Positions 22,369 through 34,924 are shown, counted from the first letter of the stretch. The stretch is DNA of 64,000 nt from Rhizophagus irregularis (GCF_026210795.1 NC_089435.1:1178001-1242000), one strand, 5' to 3'. Made by a program: numbers and translations. Notes: a model not told the origin generated them from the sequence alone.

Positions 22369-24143
22369 ATGTCGAAGCTTAATAAAGATGTGATAACCCT
22401 GATATTAAAAGAATTATATGATAAAGATAATACACTTTATCCATGTCTTTTAGTTAACAGGACTTGGTGTGAAACGACTGTACCAATTTATGGAAGAATC
22501 CATTTCGATATCACTTAAAAAAAGATGCACATATCATTATAATTAATGTAATACTTTCATATTTATCAGAAGAATCAAGAGATAATTTGAAGAGTCAAGG
22601 AATCAAACTTCCAAAAACATATCAACAACCTTTATTAAATTATATTAGTTTTTGGAAATATTTAAATTTAGATGTATTAGATGTGATAGAGACTTTTGTA
22701 ACAGATACAAATAATATTATTATTAAACCCGAAATTCATATTTTAAGATTAGAAATCATGAATATATTTAGTAGGAATACAAAATTTTATTTTCTTCGTA
22801 GTTTTTCTCATTCTTCCTTTTTTATTTTTGGTACTGAACTTTGTTTCTCAGAACTTGAATCCTTTTGTTGTAATTCTACTACAATCAACAACATTTTAGC
22901 AAAAGAATTGGCTATATTAAATACATCTAGTGTTTGGAATCGAATATATTCGAATATACTCGAGTATTCATTTTAATTTATAAAGTGTATTCGAATAATA
23001 TTCGAATAAGTTAAATTTCCTTTTATAGTAATGATTTACATAATTTTTAGCCTGAATTATGATTTTAACTCAGTTAAATTTAAGGATTTAATGCCCAATT
23101 AGAATTTTAACTATACTATATCTGGCTAAATGAATACTCGAATAACCACTATGCTTATTCGAATACTCGAATATACTCGAGTTATTCGAATAACTGCTAC
23201 ATGATTCCAAACACTAAATACATCATTTAAAAAATTGATTTTTGATATTTTATATTATAATCATAATCCTGGTATCATTAAATTAATTGAAGATCAAAAA
23301 AACTTAAAAGAAGTTAAATTCATCTATAAATGTTTGCCGATTAATAATGAATCAATTATTAGACCACTTGAAGAGTCACTAATTAAATGCGCTGATACTA
23401 TTCAATATTTGAGAATAGATTGGAAACCTGTCACAAAATTATTTTCATATCTTGTAAATTTATTAAGTTTAGAAATAAACGCTTTTGGCCACAAAAATTG
23501 GAATCATTTGGAAAAGATTTCTTTACCTCTTTTAAAATATCTAAAAGCTCAATTCTTCTCATCTAATATTTTAGCAAGTTTAATTGAAAATACAAAAGGA
23601 AATCTTATTGAAATAAGTATTATTTATGATCGAAGTGATGATGAAGGAAGGCTTATCCAGGCAATTTATCAAAATTGTCCAAACCTAAATTATCTTAAAT
23701 TATCATTGTTTAATGAGAATATTTCAGAATTTGAAAATTTATTAATTAATTGTCGAATTTTAAATGGATTAGAAATTTACAGTACACACGAGGATCAAAT
23801 TAATTGGAAAATTTTATTTGAAGTATTGATGAGGTCTGCACCAATTAGTTTATTTAAATTTAAATTTATATATTTTTCTATTGATTCTTATCTGAAAATT
23901 GATTTGGAATCTTTAAGTTTATTTCTCGACAATTGGAAAGATAGGCGTTCTATGTTATTACAAATCTTTTCATTGGGAGATATGTTAAACGTGGAGCAGA
24001 AACGGCAACATCTGCTAAAATTAAAAGATTTTTTACAAAAATATAAAACAAAAGGAGTAATCAAAAATTATGTCACTGATGGGATGGGATTTGAAGATTT
24101 TGAATGGATTCAAAGAAAATTCCTTAAAGGAAGATTAAAATAA
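22369..24143 (+). pseudogene. F-box protein gene, frameshifted and split by a MITE
   Basis: The start MSKLNKDVITLILKEL matches the intact paralogues at 41459 and 43536: an N-terminal F-box followed by leucine-rich-repeat-like sequence and a C-terminal box GFEDFEWIQRKFLKG. Two lesions are visible. One T is missing in the run of CCAATTTATGG near 22487 (the paralogue has CCAATTTTATGG), which shifts the frame and stops it at 22517. A 289-bp MITE (22928-23216) interrupts the codons for LAILNTS. Without the MITE and its duplicate octamer the two halves (22587 onward and up to 24143) read continuously in one frame. Its ancestral role would be a substrate-recognition subunit of an SCF ubiquitin ligase. 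Confidence 0.85.
22928..23216. mobile_element. hAT-type MITE inserted in the F-box gene
   Basis: The element begins TAGTGTTTGGAATC and ends GATTCCAAACACTA. It is flanked by the 8-bp direct repeat AATACATC at 22920-22927 and 23217-23224, diagnostic of hAT-type transposition. Its subterminal regions are packed with ATTCGAATA-like palindromes, perhaps transposase-binding sites. It is non-coding, 289 bp long, and must have been mobilised in trans. Confidence 0.93.
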
Positions 24144-24767
24144 TTGATGGAAAATCGCAATTTAATCACGGAAAATTAGAAAGTTATATGTTAGAACCAA
24201 ATTTTATTTAGAATATTAGCTTTTTTTTAGTGAATTTATGTTACTTATTGGGTAAAATGTAAATAATAAAATGTTTCAATATGCAGTGTAATACTGTAAT
24301 TATCAAAAAATTCATAATAAAGTCAGTGAATTGATTCTATGATGCAGTTATAAGTTTAAGCAAATAAACGTTTTCAAACTTCAAAGCATTATGATTGTGT
24401 GCGTCACGATGGAGAGTCATTTGAGAATACAGGACCGATATAGCCCCACATCCAATAAAAACGTTTTTGATCATGCATTAATTAATAACGTCATAAATAA
24501 GCTTTCTACAAATTTCATTTTTATGCTATTTTTAATCCACTTTATAAGCTTTATTTAAACTTTTCCTACAAAATATTCATTTACACCATATTTTTTTACT
24601 CCACTTTATTATATCAATCATGTGTTATTGCTATGCCTAATAAAAATATTGGTTTACGAAAATCTGCATGATTCTATTAGGCTGAACAATAACATTATTT
24701 ATACGAATTACGTCGTCCTAGTATATAAATAGAGGGTAGTAAAGGCAAATTTATATTCCCTTTAAAG
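24144..24767. other. Intergenic DNA with an F-box-type TATA block
   Basis: No gene is seen. TATATAAATAGAGG at 24720-24735 lies about 35-50 bases before the remnant ATG at 24768, comparable to the spacing in the intact F-box paralogues. Confidence 0.5.
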
Positions 24768-25380
24768 ATGTTAAAGCTTAAGAAGACATGAATTTCCTAT
24801 TATTAGAAGAATTATTTCTTAGTTAATTTGTGTAAAACAACGGTACAATTTTATGGATGAACCCTGCTAAATATGCTCACTGGGTTGGTTCCGAACTGAT
24901 ACTATTGAAAAAACTGAGTTGAATAGAGTCAAACTGAAAAACCGTTTCGGTTTCATAATCAGTTTTTGTCGCTTCGGTCCAATCCGAGTCAGTATGTATC
25001 AAAATTTATTAAAATCGATTTGAAACCGATGCACCAAACCGAATGGAACGACGAACTTTTTCCATCCCCATCTAGTCTCTATCCCTATCTAATCGACAGA
25101 GCATATAATATTTTATTTAATGTTATATCTTTATACTGTATGTCTCCGTAAAAAGAGCAATACTCTGAATTTTTAAATTGCCTCATGACTTTTGATAAGT
25201 GTAAACGACCCTTAATTAATTTAATTATATTAGATTTTGGAGAATTCTGGATATTTTTATTTCAGGACGAAAAATCCATAGGAAATGAAGCATGTCACAA
25301 AATTTCTTTCATATTTATGAATAATGGCTTCACTGAGAAAAAGTGCCTTTACCTCTTTTAAAATATCTAAAAGCTAAAAT
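24768..25380 (+). pseudogene. F-box gene remnant
   Basis: ATGTTAAAGCTTAAGAAGAC and the following bases correspond to the conserved start of the F-box family, with a deletion after TTTCTTAGTTAA and then the stretch encoding CKTTVQFYGxNP in shifted frames. Another family segment, SLPLLKYLKAK, appears at 25345-25380. The 480 bases between them are unrelated to the gene and carry AACTGAAACC/GGTTTCGG-like words, so they may be a decayed inserted element. The C-terminal half is absent. Confidence 0.65.
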
Positions 25381-25869
25381 GATTTATCTTGAATTTATCG
25401 AATAGTTTGGTGAACCTATTTGGGTGAGCAGGATGGTAGATAGTTCTTTTTGAACATAAAATCTTAAGTCCCTAATAATATTATAGTATAGTTCGATCGT
25501 GTTCTTTACTAAATGTTATATAATGTAGATCTTTTCCTTTTTTGTAATTTTTCTTATTTCTAAATAAAGTAATATATTTGACTTCGTTAAAAAAAAAAAA
25601 CTAATATACTTTAAATATTCATTTTGTAAGTAAAATGCATTTCCCCCCCTTATTTAATCACATTAACGGCAACTTTTTTGTTACACACTGTATTTTAAAA
25701 GAATTTCTCAATACAGATTAGTGCATTGGAAAAACATGGCCTAAAAAAATTGTGTAACTTCTTTTTTGGTTAGAATATTCCTTTTTAGTAACTCAATGAC
25801 AACCTTTGTCGAAAAAAATTTGTCTAGAAAGAACAACAATTTTTACAAATAAATTTCTAAAATAACAAA
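25381..25869. other. Intergenic DNA upstream of the Sel1-kinase gene
   Basis: No gene is seen. TTGTTACACACTGTATTTTAAAAG at 25677-25700 repeats the TTGTTACACA word found before the F-box genes and may belong to the promoter of the gene at 25870. Confidence 0.45.
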
Positions 25870-27233
25870 ATGGAAACTGAATTCAGCAACTTAAATATCT
25901 CAGATAAAGATACTGATACAGTAAACACCAAAAATTGTATATATTGCAATATACCTTTTATTGAAGAGTTATGGTGTAAAAAATGCATTAATTCTTTAGA
26001 AAAATTAGCAGAAAATGGTGATAAAGAAGCAATGTTTACTTTAGCCAATCATTATTATAATGGGAAAGGAACAGAGAAGAAGAATTTAGAAAAAGCCTTT
26101 TATTGGTTTCAAAAAGCAGTAGAAAATGGTTTTACTGGGGCAATGAATAATTTCGCGATATGTTATAAAAATGGAAAAGGTACAGAAAAGGATTTAGAAA
26201 AAGCCTTTCATTGGATTCAAAAAGCAGCAGAGAATGGAGATGAAGAGGCAATATTTGATTTGGCCAAATGCTATTATATTGGAGGAGGAACAGAAAAGAA
26301 TTTAGAAAAAGCCTTTCATTGGTTTCAAAAAGCAGCAGAAAATGGTGATGAAAAAGCAATAATTATTTTAGCCACATGTTATCATATTGGAAAAGGAACT
26401 GAAAAGAATTTAGAAAAAGCAATTCATTGGTATCAAAAAGCAGCAGAAAACGGAAATGAAGAAGCAATGTTTGATTTAGCCATATGTTATGATAGTGGAG
26501 AAAGAACAGAAAAGAATTTAGAAAAATCCTTTTATTGGTGTCAAGAAGCAGCAGAAAATGGTGTTAAAGAAGCAATGTTTGTTTTAGCCATATATTATAT
26601 AAATGGAGAAAGAACAGAAAAAAATTTAGAAAAAGCCTTTCATTGGTTCCAAAAAGCAGTGGAAAATGGTAATGAAAATGCAATGTTTAATTTGGCTAAA
26701 TGTTATTATAATGGAGTAGGAACAGAAAAGAATTTAGAAAAAGCCTTTCATTGGCTTCAAAAAGCAGCAGAGAATGGAGATGAAAAGGCAATATTTTATT
26801 TGGCTGAATGTTATTATAATGGAGTAGGAACAGAAAAGAATTTAGAAAAAGCCTTTCATTGGCTTCAAAAAGCAGCAGAGAATGGAGATGAAGAGGCAAT
26901 ATTTTATTTGGCTAAATGCTATTATATTGAAAAAGGAACAGAAAAGAATTTAGAAAAAGCCTTTCATTGGTTTCAAAAAGCAGCAGAAAATGGGGTTGAG
27001 GATGCAATGGTTATTTTAGCCAAATTCTATGAATATGGAGAAGGAACAGAAAAGAATTTAGAGAAAGCCTTTTATTGGTATCAAAAAGCAGCAGAAAATG
27101 GGGTTGAGGATGCAATGGTTATTTTAGCCAAATTCTATGAATATGGAGAAGGAACAGAAAAGAATTTAGAGAAAGCCTTTTATTGGTATCAAAAAGCAGC
27201 AGAAAAAGATCATATTGAAGCAATGTTTAGTTT
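25870..27233 (+). pseudogene. Sel1-repeat/TKL-kinase gene, 5' part before the transposon
   Basis: The ORF starts METEFSNLNISDKDTD. Residues 25-41 form a small Cys pair motif (CIYCNIPFIEELWCKKC). About eleven Sel1-like repeats of 36 residues follow (consensus EAMFxLAxCYxxGxGTEKN, LEKAFHWFQKAAENG). At 27234 the family sequence stops abruptly inside a repeat (EAMFS, then transposon sequence) because a CACTA-like element has inserted there. The frame resumes exactly at 35628: a TT at 27232-27233 plus A at 35628 gives the Leu codon of LAIRYVNG. Sel1 repeats are alpha-helical protein-protein interaction scaffolds; with the 3' part this is a putative signalling kinase. As it stands the ORF would end 13 residues into the element. 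Confidence 0.92.
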
Positions 27234-27439
27234 CACAGGTCGAACAGATGTCATTGTCGCAAAATTTGCCTAGAATTTTTCTGGCAAATTGAGAATTATC
27301 CCGGTAAATTGGGGTAAATTGTGTTACAATTTTGGGATAATGGAGGTCTTACAATTTGGCAAATTTTGTCAAAATGGCGGAATTCCTACAGAATTCCTAA
27401 TTCAAATGTTGAGAAATTTTTCAGTAAATTATCATTAAA

Positions 27440-28255
27440 TTGTGGGAAATTTTAGGCAAATTTTTAGTAATGTTATGTAAACGTAATGCAAATTATGGTG
27501 AATTTAGTTAAATTTTTAGTAATTTTATGCAAACGTAATGCAAATTGTGGTGAATTTAGTTAAATTTTTAGTAATGTTATGTAAACGTAATGCAAATTGT
27601 GGTGAATTTAGTTAAATTTTTAGTAATGTTATGTAAACGAAGTGCAAATTGTGGTGAATTTTAGGCAAATTTTTAGTAATTTTATGCAAACGTAATGCAA
27701 ATTGTGGTGAATTTAGTTAAATTTTTAGTAATGTTATGTAAACGAAGTGCAAATTGTGGTGAATTTAGTTAAATTTTTAGTAATGTTATGTAAACGTAAT
27801 GCAAATTGTGGTGAATTTAGTTAAATTTTTAGTAATTTTATGCAAACGTAATGCAAATTGTGGTGAATTTAGTTAAATTTTTAGAAATGTTATGTAAACG
27901 AAGTGCAAATTGTGGTGAATTTTAGGCAAATTTTTAGTAATTTTATGCAAATGTAATGCAAATTGTGGTGAATTTAGTTAAATTTTTAGTAATGTTATGT
28001 AAACGAAGTGCAAATTATGGTGAATTTAGTTAAATTTTTAGTAATGTTATGTAAACGTAATGCAAATTGTGGTGAATTTAGTTAAATTTTTAGTAATGTT
28101 ATGTAAACGTAATGCAAATTGTGGTGAATTTAGTTAAATTTTTAGTAATTTTATGCAAACGTAATGCAAATTGTGGTGAATTTAGTTAAATTTTTAGTAA
28201 TTTTATGCCAACGTAATGCAAATTGTGCTGAATTTAGGTAAATTTTTAGTAATGA
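27440..28255. repeat. Left subterminal array, about 15 units of 52-53 bp
   Basis: Units run TTTTTAGTAATGTTATGTAA, ACGTAATGCAAATTGTGG, TGAATTTAGTTAAA, with two alternating variants (GTTATGTAAACG and TTTATGCAAACG). Subterminal repeats are the typical transposase-binding platform of CACTA-like elements. No coding frame crosses the array. Confidence 0.9.
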
Positions 28256-28359
28256 CACCAAATTTACCAAATTTGAAATAAAAATTGTCAAAAATATTAC
28301 ATATATTTTGATATTTATTATATAATCCATTAATATCCCTACATATTCTTCCTATACCC

Positions 28360-30499
28360 TTACTGTTCTTTTTCTTTTTCTTTTGATGTTCTCTTTTGAA
28401 CATTGTCATGAATATGTTCCTGTTCTTGGGACGATGGTTTGGATGATGATTTTTTATTTGTTTTTTTCGATTGATCACGCATGTTGTCAATAACTTCCTG
28501 CAATTCATCAAGTGCTTCGTTGTTTTTGTTTGTGGATTTTTTATTTTTTGAAATTCTTTTTGATGATCGTGTTTGTTGAGAAGTTTTCCGTGATGATGGG
28601 GGTTTCTGCAGTGGTAATGGTGGGGTTTTGGAGGATTGTTTAGATCGTTTGTTTGATCGTCATCCCAATGTCTGTGATAATGACGTTTCCTCTTGCTCCA
28701 GCTCGTTTACCTCATCCTCACCCTCTTCTTCTTCATCAGATTCAGCATTTATATCTAATTTATCGACGTTGAGACCTTAAAAGAAAAATTTTAAAAATTT
28801 TCTAAAAATTCCGTTCCATAAAAAAAAAAAAGAGAACGGTAATACGCAATTACCATAACTTCGTTGACTTTGTTGACTTTGTTGACTTTGTTCCTCCTTT
28901 TCGCTCTCCGATTCTGACTCATCATCTGATTCTTCGTCAATAGATTTATGGACTGAGGGAGATTCTCGCTTTCCGTCTTTAAGTGTCCACCAAATTAATT
29001 TTGGTGGTGCTTTCTTATTTTTCCAAAATTCATCTTTAAGGATACGAGGACGTACTCTCTTATTTTCTGGAAAATATTTTTCCACGTACTCGTCAATTGA
29101 ATGTAGAAGGTTCGTTAACTAAAAATAAACGTGTATTAGAAATAGATAAACTTCTGTTGTTTTTGAGGTTTGGCATTTTTCCAAAATTTGAAAGCATGCA
29201 AGGAAATTGATATGTCGAGATTTGGCGAAACCAGAAGCACCAATCACGTATTGATAAAGACATTTTAGTGTCACTGCGCATAAACAAAATGAATTGTCTG
29301 ACTTACTTCATCAGATCTCCATGATAATTTGTAAACAAAAAGGTTTTTGCGGTCTGTGGATGCGTTTGGATCATTCTTCGGATCACTCTCTTCAGGAGAG
29401 TGGTATTCGTTCTTGTTTAATATTTCATTAATATCCTTGATCCCACGTTTTTTAAAGATTTTCGATAATCGGGGTGATTCTTCATGGCTAATGCGCCCTT
29501 CATCCTTCGTTCCCGTTTCTGAAATTAAAATAACTATTAGTAATTTTCAATATTACCTAAAAATTTGGAACTTGATTAACTTACTTCTGATAAACGGTTG
29601 ATTATATGGCTCATTATTTTTTTTGTTTTATTTCTGCCTCGTTAAGCTGGCTTTCTTTCCATTTACGTCGGCCATTTTTATGCAAATCCGAGAACACATC
29701 CCGAACTATACTTAATGTTGCACGAATACCACATTGTTCAAGAAGTGATTGGATACGGGGATCAGATCCTTTTCCAATTGTGGTGCAATCTCGCTGAACT
29801 TCTTCGTATAATCGATGGGAATTTCATCAATTTTTGCGCTATGAATTAGAATTTAATTTCGTTCTATAAAATGAAAATTGATAAAATTAATGAGTTTAAA
29901 CGTCACATAAATAATAAAAATATACCAAAACAAACTTTTATTTCTTTTCGATGCTTCTTATTATATTGTTTTTGTGCTGTCTCTTGCAACGAATGTAGAT
30001 CTTTTTCAGGGATATATTCCTCATTGTCTTGTTTATCAAGTTCATCTTCGTCATCGTCATCATCAACCTGAATATATTCTATTTGTCGATTTTGTCGTGA
30101 ACGTTCTTGTGAGTTCAGAGAACGCTCCAGCATTCTCGTTATTTGCCCGAACCCAGTGGACATTTGTTCTTGAATTGATGACATTCCCCGTTCAAGTCGT
30201 GAAATACGTTCTTAATGTACAAAAAAAATAGTAATTTTTAAATTAAGTTTGCTATTTAATTAAAATTTCAAATGATCTGCCAAATTATCCGCCAAAACGT
30301 AAATTATACCTTCAGTATCCAGACTTGATGACCTATTTAATCGATTACGATTGTGTATTTGGTCGATGGATTCGGCTGAATTTAAGTGTGATAAAGAGCG
30401 AACTGTCCGAATGCCCTGTCCATCATGAGAAGCGTCGATGGATAAAGGAGAATGTAGTGTACGAGTACGACGCGTTAACAAACTTCTTTTTTTGGTCAT
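28360..30499 (-). pseudogene. Accessory gene of the CACTA-like element, six exons, damaged
   Basis: The start is MTKKRSLLTRR at 30499. Exons I can support: 30499-30310, 30210-29936, about 29838-29525, 29518-29307, 29118-28854 and 28775-28360, with GT-AG introns, several in perfect phase. The product is hydrophilic: a Ser/Arg-rich start, a coiled-coil segment (ERISRLERG, ITRMLERSLNSQERSRQNRQ), an acidic stretch, a central domain ([30 protein letters not shown]), Ser/Glu repeats and a Lys/Ser-rich tail. I do not recognise the domain; by position it is like the second (TnpA-like) gene of CACTA elements. Lesions: frame breaks near 29797 and at an A8 run near 29616, and an in-frame TGA at 28662-28660 where the frame continues open for about 100 more codons. 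Confidence 0.6.
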
Positions 30500-30888
30500 T
30501 ATCAGAAAAGAAATGAAGTAAAAGCTAGAAATGTGGAAGGAACGAACGTAAAATTGAAGAAACGTAAAGTAAAAAAAGAGTTGAGTAAAAAAAAAATTAG
30601 AAAGGAACAAAAATAAAATAATTTGAAAATTGTAAAGACGATTTTAATGTAAAGGAACAAAAATTGCAAAATCGACGTTTGTATTGTAAAAAAAAAAATC
30701 ACTCTTTATATATTTATTCCAATTAAATATTTTCTTCGCGTAATTGTTTGAAATAATTAAATAATTTTTGAATTGTTCTATTTTGGTCATCGCTGATTTT
30801 GGAAAATAGTTAAATAGTTAAATGATTTGAATTGTTCTATTTTGGTCATTGCTAATTTTGGAATTAGTTAGCCAATCGCTAAGTATAT

Positions 30889-31101
30889 AGGACCCCGAAA
30901 TATACATAAAAGGGTCAGATCAGAGTTTGCGTATAATGAGTCAAAAAAATCATGTAGATCATTCCTTTTATGGATAATCCCAGCCAAAATAATATTTCCT
31001 AATTTAGATAATGGCTGAAATTATCGTAATTCCGGCCCTGAAAGAATGCGTATTTTGGACCACTTCTGGACCTGACCTCTACATATATATTTCGGGGTCC
31101 T
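30889..31101. mobile_element. MITE nested in the CACTA-like element
   Basis: The 213-bp element begins AGGACCCCGAAATATA and ends TATATTTCGGGGTCCT. The 8-bp direct repeat AAGTATAT flanks it at 30881-30888 and 31102-31109, consistent with hAT-type transposition. It lies between the two divergent transposon genes and could disrupt their shared promoter. No coding capacity. Confidence 0.92.
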
Positions 31102-31536
31102 AAGTATATTAAGAATATAATTAAGAATAATTTGGAATTTAATATATAAATTTAGTCAAACAAGGTTACGAGGAGTATACTGAAAGTTAAATTTATTGTT
31201 ATCGCTGATATATTTAAGTATATAATTAAGAATAATTTGGCTATAAAAAGTTAAACAAGGAGTATACTGAAAGTTAAATTTTATTGTAGATCTGTTAAAA
31301 TGTAACATATTCACTTTCGATTATGTATTGATCTACAATTGATGTATTGATGTTCGAAAAAAATATACAATTGATGTATTGAAGCTCGAAAAAAAATAAA
31401 AATGTATATACAATTGATGTATTGATGTTCGAAAAAAATAAAAATGTATCGTCTGATTATTTATTACAGCGAAATGCTGGTATTTTGGTTAAATTCACAT
31501 TTTGTAAAATTAAATCAAAATTTGAAAAAATGATGA

Positions 31537-34500
31537 ATGTTAATGAAAGACGCGTTAAAACAAAACGGAAAGTATGTTGATCCAAGAACCAAACAAAAAC
31601 ATTCAATGAGTCTAAGTCTTGATGATGCAACTACTTCAAATGACCCAATGAGTATTGGATCGTTATTCGTTAATGAAGAAATCTCTATCGACCCTCAAGA
31701 AAGCACATCATCATCAGAAAATTTGTCAACATTTTCTTCAAAAAGGAGAAAACGAAGCAGGTATAATACTTATTTGGAGCGTGATACTCAAATGCAAAAT
31801 ATAAATGACAGTGATGATAACAATGACAGTAACGAAGAAACTGATAATTATGGTGATAGCGATGATGGGATGATAGCGATAATAACGATGATGGGGATGA
31901 TAGCGATGATAACGATGATGGAAATGATGGGGATGATAACAATGATGGGGATGATAGCAATAATGGGGATGATGGGGATGATGATGGCGAAGAAACCAAC
32001 ATTTTTGAAGATTACTCTCCACCGAATTATGATTTTTCAAACAATATTAATGAAAATCTGCAAAATATTGAAGATTGGATAATTGTGTTTGTTTTGAGGT
32101 ATCAAACTAGGTTTCGACTAGCAGATACCGCAATCAATACATTAATTAAATTCATCAAACATATTTTAACAAATTTTAATTACGATCGTTTTAAAGATTT
32201 TCCTACTTCGTTGTATACTGCAAGAAAGAAATTAGGATTGAAGCATCAATTTGTCAAATTTTCCGTATGTCCTTCATGTCACAAATTACATAATATAGAT
32301 GATGTTAAACAACACACAATCCAACAATACAAAGCAATAAAAAATGTGGTCATGTACAATTTCCAAATCATCGTTCACTTCGACAATGCAATGCTCCATT
32401 ATCAGAACAAAAAGAACTAGACGATGGTAAAGTCGTTAATGTGCCATTATTAATTTATCCGATGCCCAGTATAAAAGAGCAACTTTTACAAATGTATCAA
32501 AGGCCAAACTTTGAAAAAAATCTTAAATTATGGGCTGATAGAAGCGTCAACGACCGAGTCTTATGTGATATATATGATGGTAAAATTTGGAAGAATTTCT
32601 CAAATAGTGGAATAATAGTGGATGATGAATCTGACGAACAAAGATTTTTTAATAAAGAACATGCGGATAATCATTTGGGTATTATGATTAACGTCGATTG
32701 GTTTCAGCCATTTGAAAGGACAATTCATAGTTCTGGTGCTATATATGGAGCTATTTGCAATCTCCCAAGAGAATTGCGCTTTAAACCCGAAAATATGCTC
32801 ATTTTAGGATTAATGCCAGGCCCTAATGAACCAAGCCTACATCAGATAAATCATTACTTGGCGCCAATTGTTGATCAATTTCAAACTTTTTGGGAAGGAG
32901 TGGGATTAGACAGAACTTCTGAATATTTATCCGGAAGATTGATAAAATGTGCAGTAATTGCTTGTTGCTGCGATATACCAGCTGCTAGAAAATTATGTGG
33001 CCATTATTCAGCCAATGTAAGCTGTCACAGATGCTTAAAGGTTGCAAGAAATAGAAATTTTAGTGGCATGGATGATATTGACGAATGGTTTGTTGCTAAA
33101 AGCGCGAATAGTCATCGAGAAATGGCTTTGGAATGGAGAAAATGCAAAAGCAACAAAGCTAGAAAAAGACATGCGAAGCAATATCACGCGAGATGGTCAG
33201 AAATGCTCTGTTTGTCTTATTTCGATCTGATACGATTTTTACCTGTGGACCCGATGCATAATTTATTTATAGGAATTGCATCATTTATCGTAAAACGGCT
33301 TTGGTTAGGACATGGTAAAATAAATATGGATGATCTGACGAAAATTCAAAAAAACATGAACAATATTCATCCACCATCAGAAATCGGTCGAATTCCTCAT
33401 AAAATAGATATTGGGGAAGGATTTTCCAATTTAACGGCTAACGAATGGAAAAATTTTTCCTGATTTATGCCAGAGTCGTTCTTTGGGATTTTTTGGACCA
33501 AGAAGATCGGAAAATCTTAGTACATTTCAGCCAAGCTTGTTCTATATTAGTCCGAAGGATTGTTACAATCAAAAATTTAGATGACGCACATGAACATTTA
33601 ATTGAAATTTTGAAACTTATCAAAACGAATTACGGAGAAGTTTCAATAACACCAAATTTACATCTTTCATTACACTTGAACAAATGTTGTAAAGATTACG
33701 GTCCTCTTTACTCATTTTGGTGTTTCTCCTTTGAAAGGATGAATGGAATTCTTGGTTGGTATTTACAATAATATTATTCAAATTATTCAGAATTATTACT
33801 TACGATTTTACAATTATACAGGGAGTTTACCTAATAGTAGACGAAAAATTGAACTGGAAATTATGCGATTTATGATGCAGAGTTCTCAAATTGAACGAAG
33901 ATTCAATACATTGGCTCTAAATCATCAGGCCATTTTTCAAATACTTGATTTAAATGATGATACAACTGACGATAATGAAAATGAATCTCTCGAAAGTGAG
34001 GAATTACAGGCATTTTTAGACATATCCGAAAAGCTGGTTTCTGGCAGGGCAACAGGAACGGAGGAATATCCTGGAGAACTTTTAAGTCCGATAAAATTGA
34101 ATGTCATATTACCGGATGATATTTTGGATTTACTAGTTGATTACTACAATCGCGCTTATGAAGAATATAATTTTAGCTGACCACGGTTAGATCCTTCTTC
34201 ATCAACCGAAAATTACATTGCTGTAACTGAAAATATCACACAATGTAGCAGATTGCGCATCGGTGCAGAATATTTTGGGTCAATATTATCCAAAAGGTAT
34301 ATTAGAAGCTCTTATATTTTAGCACGTTTTATAGAACAACGTGGAAATGATATAGACACATATCCTGGCCAGGTACAATTCTATTTCAAACATACAGTTC
34401 ATCTTCCGAATGGTCTGATGGAACATTATTTGGCTTTTGTGAATTGGTATAAACCCGCTGCGACCGCAAACATCAGATTTTTTTTTTCCAGCGAAGATTC

Positions 34501-34672
34501 TGATGATTTTACGAATGATCCAGAACTTTGAAAAAAGGAGTTTTTTAATTCTTCGGTTGATAGTATAATTCCGGTTCATCACATATTAGGTAGATTTGTT
34601 CCAGCAAAATTTAAATACAAACGTACTGAATACTTGGCCATTTTACCGTTAAATAGAAGATTTCACATTTAA
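31537..34672 (+). pseudogene. tnp2-type (CMC) transposase, frameshifted
   Basis: Several open segments together form one transposase: an N-terminus with an acidic Asp/Asn/Gly repeat, a zinc-binding pattern CPSCHKLH ... CGHVQFPNH ... C, a catalytic-type core with VDWFQPFE and LPVDPMHNLFIG, and a downstream FERMNGILG segment that probably gives the Asp-Asp-Glu set of CMC transposases (residue assignment inferred). FERMNGILG joins SLPNSRRKIE across a 67-bp GT-AG intron (33755-33821). Lesions: one G missing near 31867, an A-run indel near 32340, one T missing near 33455, and in-frame TGA codons at 34178 and 34529. The frame continues to a final stop at 34672. The three indels lie in short repeats or homopolymers. 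Autonomous activity from this copy looks unlikely unless they are assembly errors. Confidence 0.85.
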
Positions 34673-34924
34673 ATTTACCATAATAAATAATTTTTTTTTT
34701 TTGCGAAATTATCCAATTATTATATCAAATTATTCAATATTCAGTAAATAATGTCGCATTTTTTTAGTAAATGATCTAATTTTTCGATAAAATGTTACAT
34801 CTTTCTAGAAAATGTCAACAAATGTACATTTTGCAAAAAAAGTGTCAAAAAAAAATAACATTCTAACGAAAAATGTAACATTTGACCAAAAAAACATGAA
34901 ATTTGCATGAAATTTGCTAAAAAA

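Noticed and set aside
24870-25075. Second GAACTGA-type MITE inside the F-box remnant
   Set aside because: GGTTTCGG/CCGAAACC words are present, but I could not define matching ends or a duplication, so it is only mentioned with the remnant.
26132-26899. Minus-strand ORFs with repeated LLLFEANERLFLNSFLFL
   Set aside because: They are antisense images of the Sel1 repeats; the periodicity comes from the plus-strand gene.
27440-28255. CRISPR-like array of 52-bp units
   Set aside because: The units are contiguous without variable spacers, lie at a transposon end in eukaryotic DNA, and fit CACTA subterminal repeats.
31685-32040. Minus-strand ORFs rich in Ser/Pro/His opposite the transposase N-terminus
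   Set aside because: They are shadows of the GATGATGGGGATGAT repeat that encodes an acidic Asp/Gly/Asn tract on the plus strand.
33743-33821. Frameshift in the transposase after FERMNGILG
   Set aside because: A 67-bp GT-AG intron restores SLPNSRRKIE in frame, so this break is an intron, not a lesion.
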